Of a stretch of 64,000 nt of DNA, positions 61,601 to 64,000 are shown piece after piece. The number at the start of each line of letters is the position of its first letter. Position 1 is the first letter of the stretch. The notes beneath the pieces were generated by a model. That model had not been told where the DNA came from. It saw only the letters and a program-made list of their open reading frames with translations, and ran no database searches. This stretch comes from Sinonovacula constricta (Eukaryota; Mollusca; Bivalvia; Cardiida; Solecurtidae): the NCBI GenBank assembly GCA_007844125.1, contig CM017563.1:28086499-28150498 (forward strand), in the 5' to 3' direction. The position numbers and the translations under genes were made by a program.

Positions 61601-62425
61601 ACAAATCCTTCTTCTACCTTACTGTCTCCTGTCCCTACTTATACAACCACATGCCTAATGTCGCTGATCCTTGACGACAAATCCTTCTTCTACCTTACTG
61701 TCTCCTGTCCCTACTTATACAACCACATGCCTAATGTCGCTGATCCTTGACGACAAATCCTTCTTCTACCTTACTGTCTCCCGCCACTCCTTATACAACC
61801 ACATGCCTAATGTCGCTGATCCTTGACGACAAATCCTTCTTCTACCTTACTGTCTCCCGCCCCTCCTTATACAACCACATGCCTAATGTCGCCGATCCTT
61901 GACGACAAATCCTTCTTCTACCTTACTGTCTCCCGCCCCTCCTTATACAACCACATGCCTAATGTCGCCGATCCTTGACGACAAATCCTTCTTCTACCTT
62001 ACTGTCTCCCGCCCCTCCTTATACAACCACATGCCTAATGTCGCCGATCCTTGACGACAAATCCTTCTTCTACCTAACTGTCTCCCGCCCCTCCTAATAC
62101 AACCACATGCCTCATGTCGCCGATCCTTGACGACAAATCCTTCTTCTACCTTACTGTCTCCCGCCCCTCCTTATACAACCACATGCCTAATGTCGCTGAT
62201 CCTTGACGACAAATCCTTCTTCTACCTTACTGTCTCCCTCCCTCCTTTTACAACCACATGCCTAATGTCGCTGAACCTCGACGACAAATTATTCTTCCAC
62301 CTTACTGTCCCCTCGTGCTACTACCTCACTAATGTCCCTCTCATCGTCTACCACATGTTTTATGTCCCCGTTTCTTTATAACAAAACCTCCTTTTGAATT
62401 ACTGTCTCCTCCTCATAACACTACA
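58605..62425. repeat. 76/80-bp tandem repeat array, pyrimidine-rich on the plus strand
   Basis: About 48 copies of a unit with ACAACCACATGCCTAATGTC, GCTGATCCTTGACGACAAAT, CCTTCTTCTACCTTACTGTC and a short CTCC(C/T)G(C/T)CCCT linker. Two forms occur: 76 bp (linker CTCCTGTCCCTA; for example 61741 to 61817) and 80 bp (CTGTCACCTGCCCCTA; 59701 to 59781). The 80-bp form dominates about 59.1-60.1 kb and the 76-bp form dominates from about 60.6 kb rightward, where copies are most alike. Edges decay into CCTCCTCAT-rich sequence. Open frames inside are artefacts. Confidence 0.96.
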
Positions 62426-62556
62426 TGAACAAGAAAAGCATTGATGCGAAGCATCAAAGGGCGACGCAACAATTAAAAATAATATTTATTAGAAATTTAG
62501 AGATGACTTATTTAAATGAGTAAATGAACATTAAATCACTGGTATAATAACTGGTA
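62426..62556. other. Short spacer with a small hairpin
   Basis: Contains the hairpin TTGATGCGAAGCATCAA at about 62441-62457 followed by AGGGCGACGC, possibly the end of an element. It lies between the 76-bp array and the dispersed repeat. Confidence 0.5.
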
Positions 62557-63075
62557 TATAAATAGTTTCCACGTCAGTGAAGATCCCTTATCTTGGCAGC
62601 CATCATTGTTGGCAGCTTCAAGTGATTTTCAGATGAATTGTATAGAAGCTTAAATTTTATTATCTTGTAATTTATTCATTTGTGGTCCAAAAGTTAAAAC
62701 CTATACACCATTGGAAAGCTCTTGAAATTCATATTTTTAGAATGCGATATTTTTTTAAATTGATAAATGCACAAAGAATTAATACACAGAAATAAATAAA
62801 ATTATTGGCTCATCCTTAAACAAAATGAACAGTGTAACTTTTTGGTTGTACTTTTATTTATCTTTTAAACTATCAAAATATAGTTTTGATATTTAAAATA
62901 CTTCATAAAAGCTGTTAAATTTGATATAAAATTCAGTAAAATGACAGAAAAATAACAACACAGTGATGAGTTTAATACAGCACATATTTCCAGATTTCGG
63001 CCTGCATTAGCTTCTGCCTTCAAAGATGGCTGCCTTAAACTGTCTTATCAGTGCCTATGACATCACATGGAAACT
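62557..63075 (+). repeat. Dispersed repeat, copy 2
   Basis: Same orientation and order of blocks as 18705-19215, without the local triplication seen there. Ends with CAGTGCCTATGACATCACAT against CAGTGCCTTTAATATCACAT in copy 1. A block around CTCATCCTTAAACAAAATGA near 62809 is absent from copy 1. Non-coding; class unknown. Confidence 0.8.
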
Positions 63076-63224
63076 ATCTATAAGGCTACTTATATGTACA
63101 ATCCTAAAAAAGGGACACACATGTCTTCATTAACAAGTATAACCGTCAGATGTACACTAATGTTTAGAAATTTAAAAGTAAAAACACCTCGTTTGCATGG
63201 AAGTTACAAAGAATAAATACAACT

Positions 63225-63350
63225 AGAAAACCATTTACCGAATTAGGACCCGTATGTTGAGAACGTGTAAATCGCGGAACTTCCGAAATTCGGAACGCCT
63301 CGCCCATTTTCGCTCGCCTATTTCTTTCGAGAACGAGGCCATCCGAGGAG
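63225..63350 (+). repeat. Direct repeat pair, left copy
   Basis: Shares with 63712-63838 the blocks CATTTACCGAA, TAGGAC(C/A)CGTA(T/C)GTTG, ATCGCG(G/A)AACTTCCG, AATTCGGAA and GAACGAG in the same order, with about one mismatch in five. CpG content is higher than in the surrounding AT-rich sequence. Function unknown. Confidence 0.75.
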
Positions 63351-63711
63351 ATGCGCTTTGTTATTGATCAATATTTTTTGTCTGTTTAAATATTTCGTTT
63401 GTTATATTTATTGTAAAAACAAGAAAGAAAAAAGTCTCAGAAAAAAACAAACACTTTGCGTCGGGATTCGTTCTCCAGAGATCGATTACATCAGAACAAG
63501 TCCATAACCACGGCGCTATTCCACGATGGCCATCTGAGCGCGAGTAAAATTAATATTTTGTATAACGTGCCACTACAGACGCTATCGATCTATTTTTAGA
63601 AATAGAGAAATAAGTTTTCATAAGATTTATAAACATATAAATACAAAGAACAACTTTACATATAATATGATAATGCTGCATACTCGCTACAGTTATATTT
63701 AAAATAAAAAG

Positions 63712-63838
63712 AACGTCATTTACCGAAATAGGACACGTACGTTGGAATGTGTATATCGCGAAACTTCCGGAATTCGGAAAGCCTTGTCCATTTTCCCTCG
63801 ATCATTCTCTAGGTAGAACGAGAATGTCCGAATACGGT
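63712..63838 (+). repeat. Direct repeat pair, right copy
   Basis: Second copy, offset by about 487 bp from the first. The 360 bp between them is not obviously repeated. Further copies could lie beyond the right edge. Confidence 0.75.
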
Positions 63839-64000
63839 CGCTAGGAGTGGCATGTTAAATTTGGTAAGGAGATCTTATTATTACTTTATTATCGCAATTT
63901 TCACTATATTTGTCCATTTTTTAAACTTTATCATGCTATACAGTCCTATAGAAGTTATTAGTAAAAGGGTTTGCAGCAAAAAATATTTTTTATGCAGCTA

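Overview
This window looks like AT-rich nuclear DNA from an invertebrate animal, most likely a bivalve mollusc. The evidence is a spliced heparan-sulfate sulfotransferase gene with a large intron, elements that look like the tandem-core 'pearl/CvA' repeats known from bivalves, tRNA-derived SINEs, Helitron and Tc1 remnants, and an unusual load of satellite DNA. The organism call is inference; no species-diagnostic gene is present.

Only one gene is convincing: a heparan-sulfate 6-O-sulfotransferase (HS6ST) on the minus strand. Exon 1 is at 40113-40642 and the last exon at 31674-32343. They join in phase through a 7.77-kb intron into a 399-residue type II Golgi enzyme with both PAPS-binding motifs and the catalytic-histidine region. 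Its intron holds a TA microsatellite, three small inverted-repeat elements and a nested transposon stack: a Tc1-type transposase relic broken by a SINE and by a 1.68-kb terminal-inverted-repeat element.

Layout, left to right: 43-bp tandem array (1-478); 37-bp array (1171-2686) with a 129-bp inverted-repeat element inside it; Helitron Rep/PIF1-helicase relic (2687-4640); weak exon-like pieces of an OB-fold-like protein (5542-8088); three copies of a pearl-like element (7.2-7.7, 10.3-11.5 and, inverted, 12.9-13.7 kb); 17-bp and 33-bp arrays (14.5-15.9 kb); AT-rich DNA with a dispersed repeat (18.7-19.2 kb); a self-nested small transposon (21.3-21.9 kb); 71-bp, 40-bp and 27-bp arrays (23-28.8 kb); HS6ST (31.7-40.6 kb); an 11.6-kb array of an 88-bp satellite with a solo LTR inside (42.6-54.2 kb); SINE-rich DNA (54.8-56.7 kb); a 76/80-bp array (58.6-62.4 kb); a second copy of the 18.7-kb repeat; and a divergent direct repeat at the right edge.

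Nine unrelated tandem arrays cover about a third of the window. The observations that most merit follow-up are the cassette organisation of the 88-bp satellite, the self-nested element with two independent 9-bp target duplications, and the Tc1 stack, where host reading-frame continuity confirms the insertion points. No intact autonomous transposon, CRISPR array, rRNA or canonical tRNA gene was seen.
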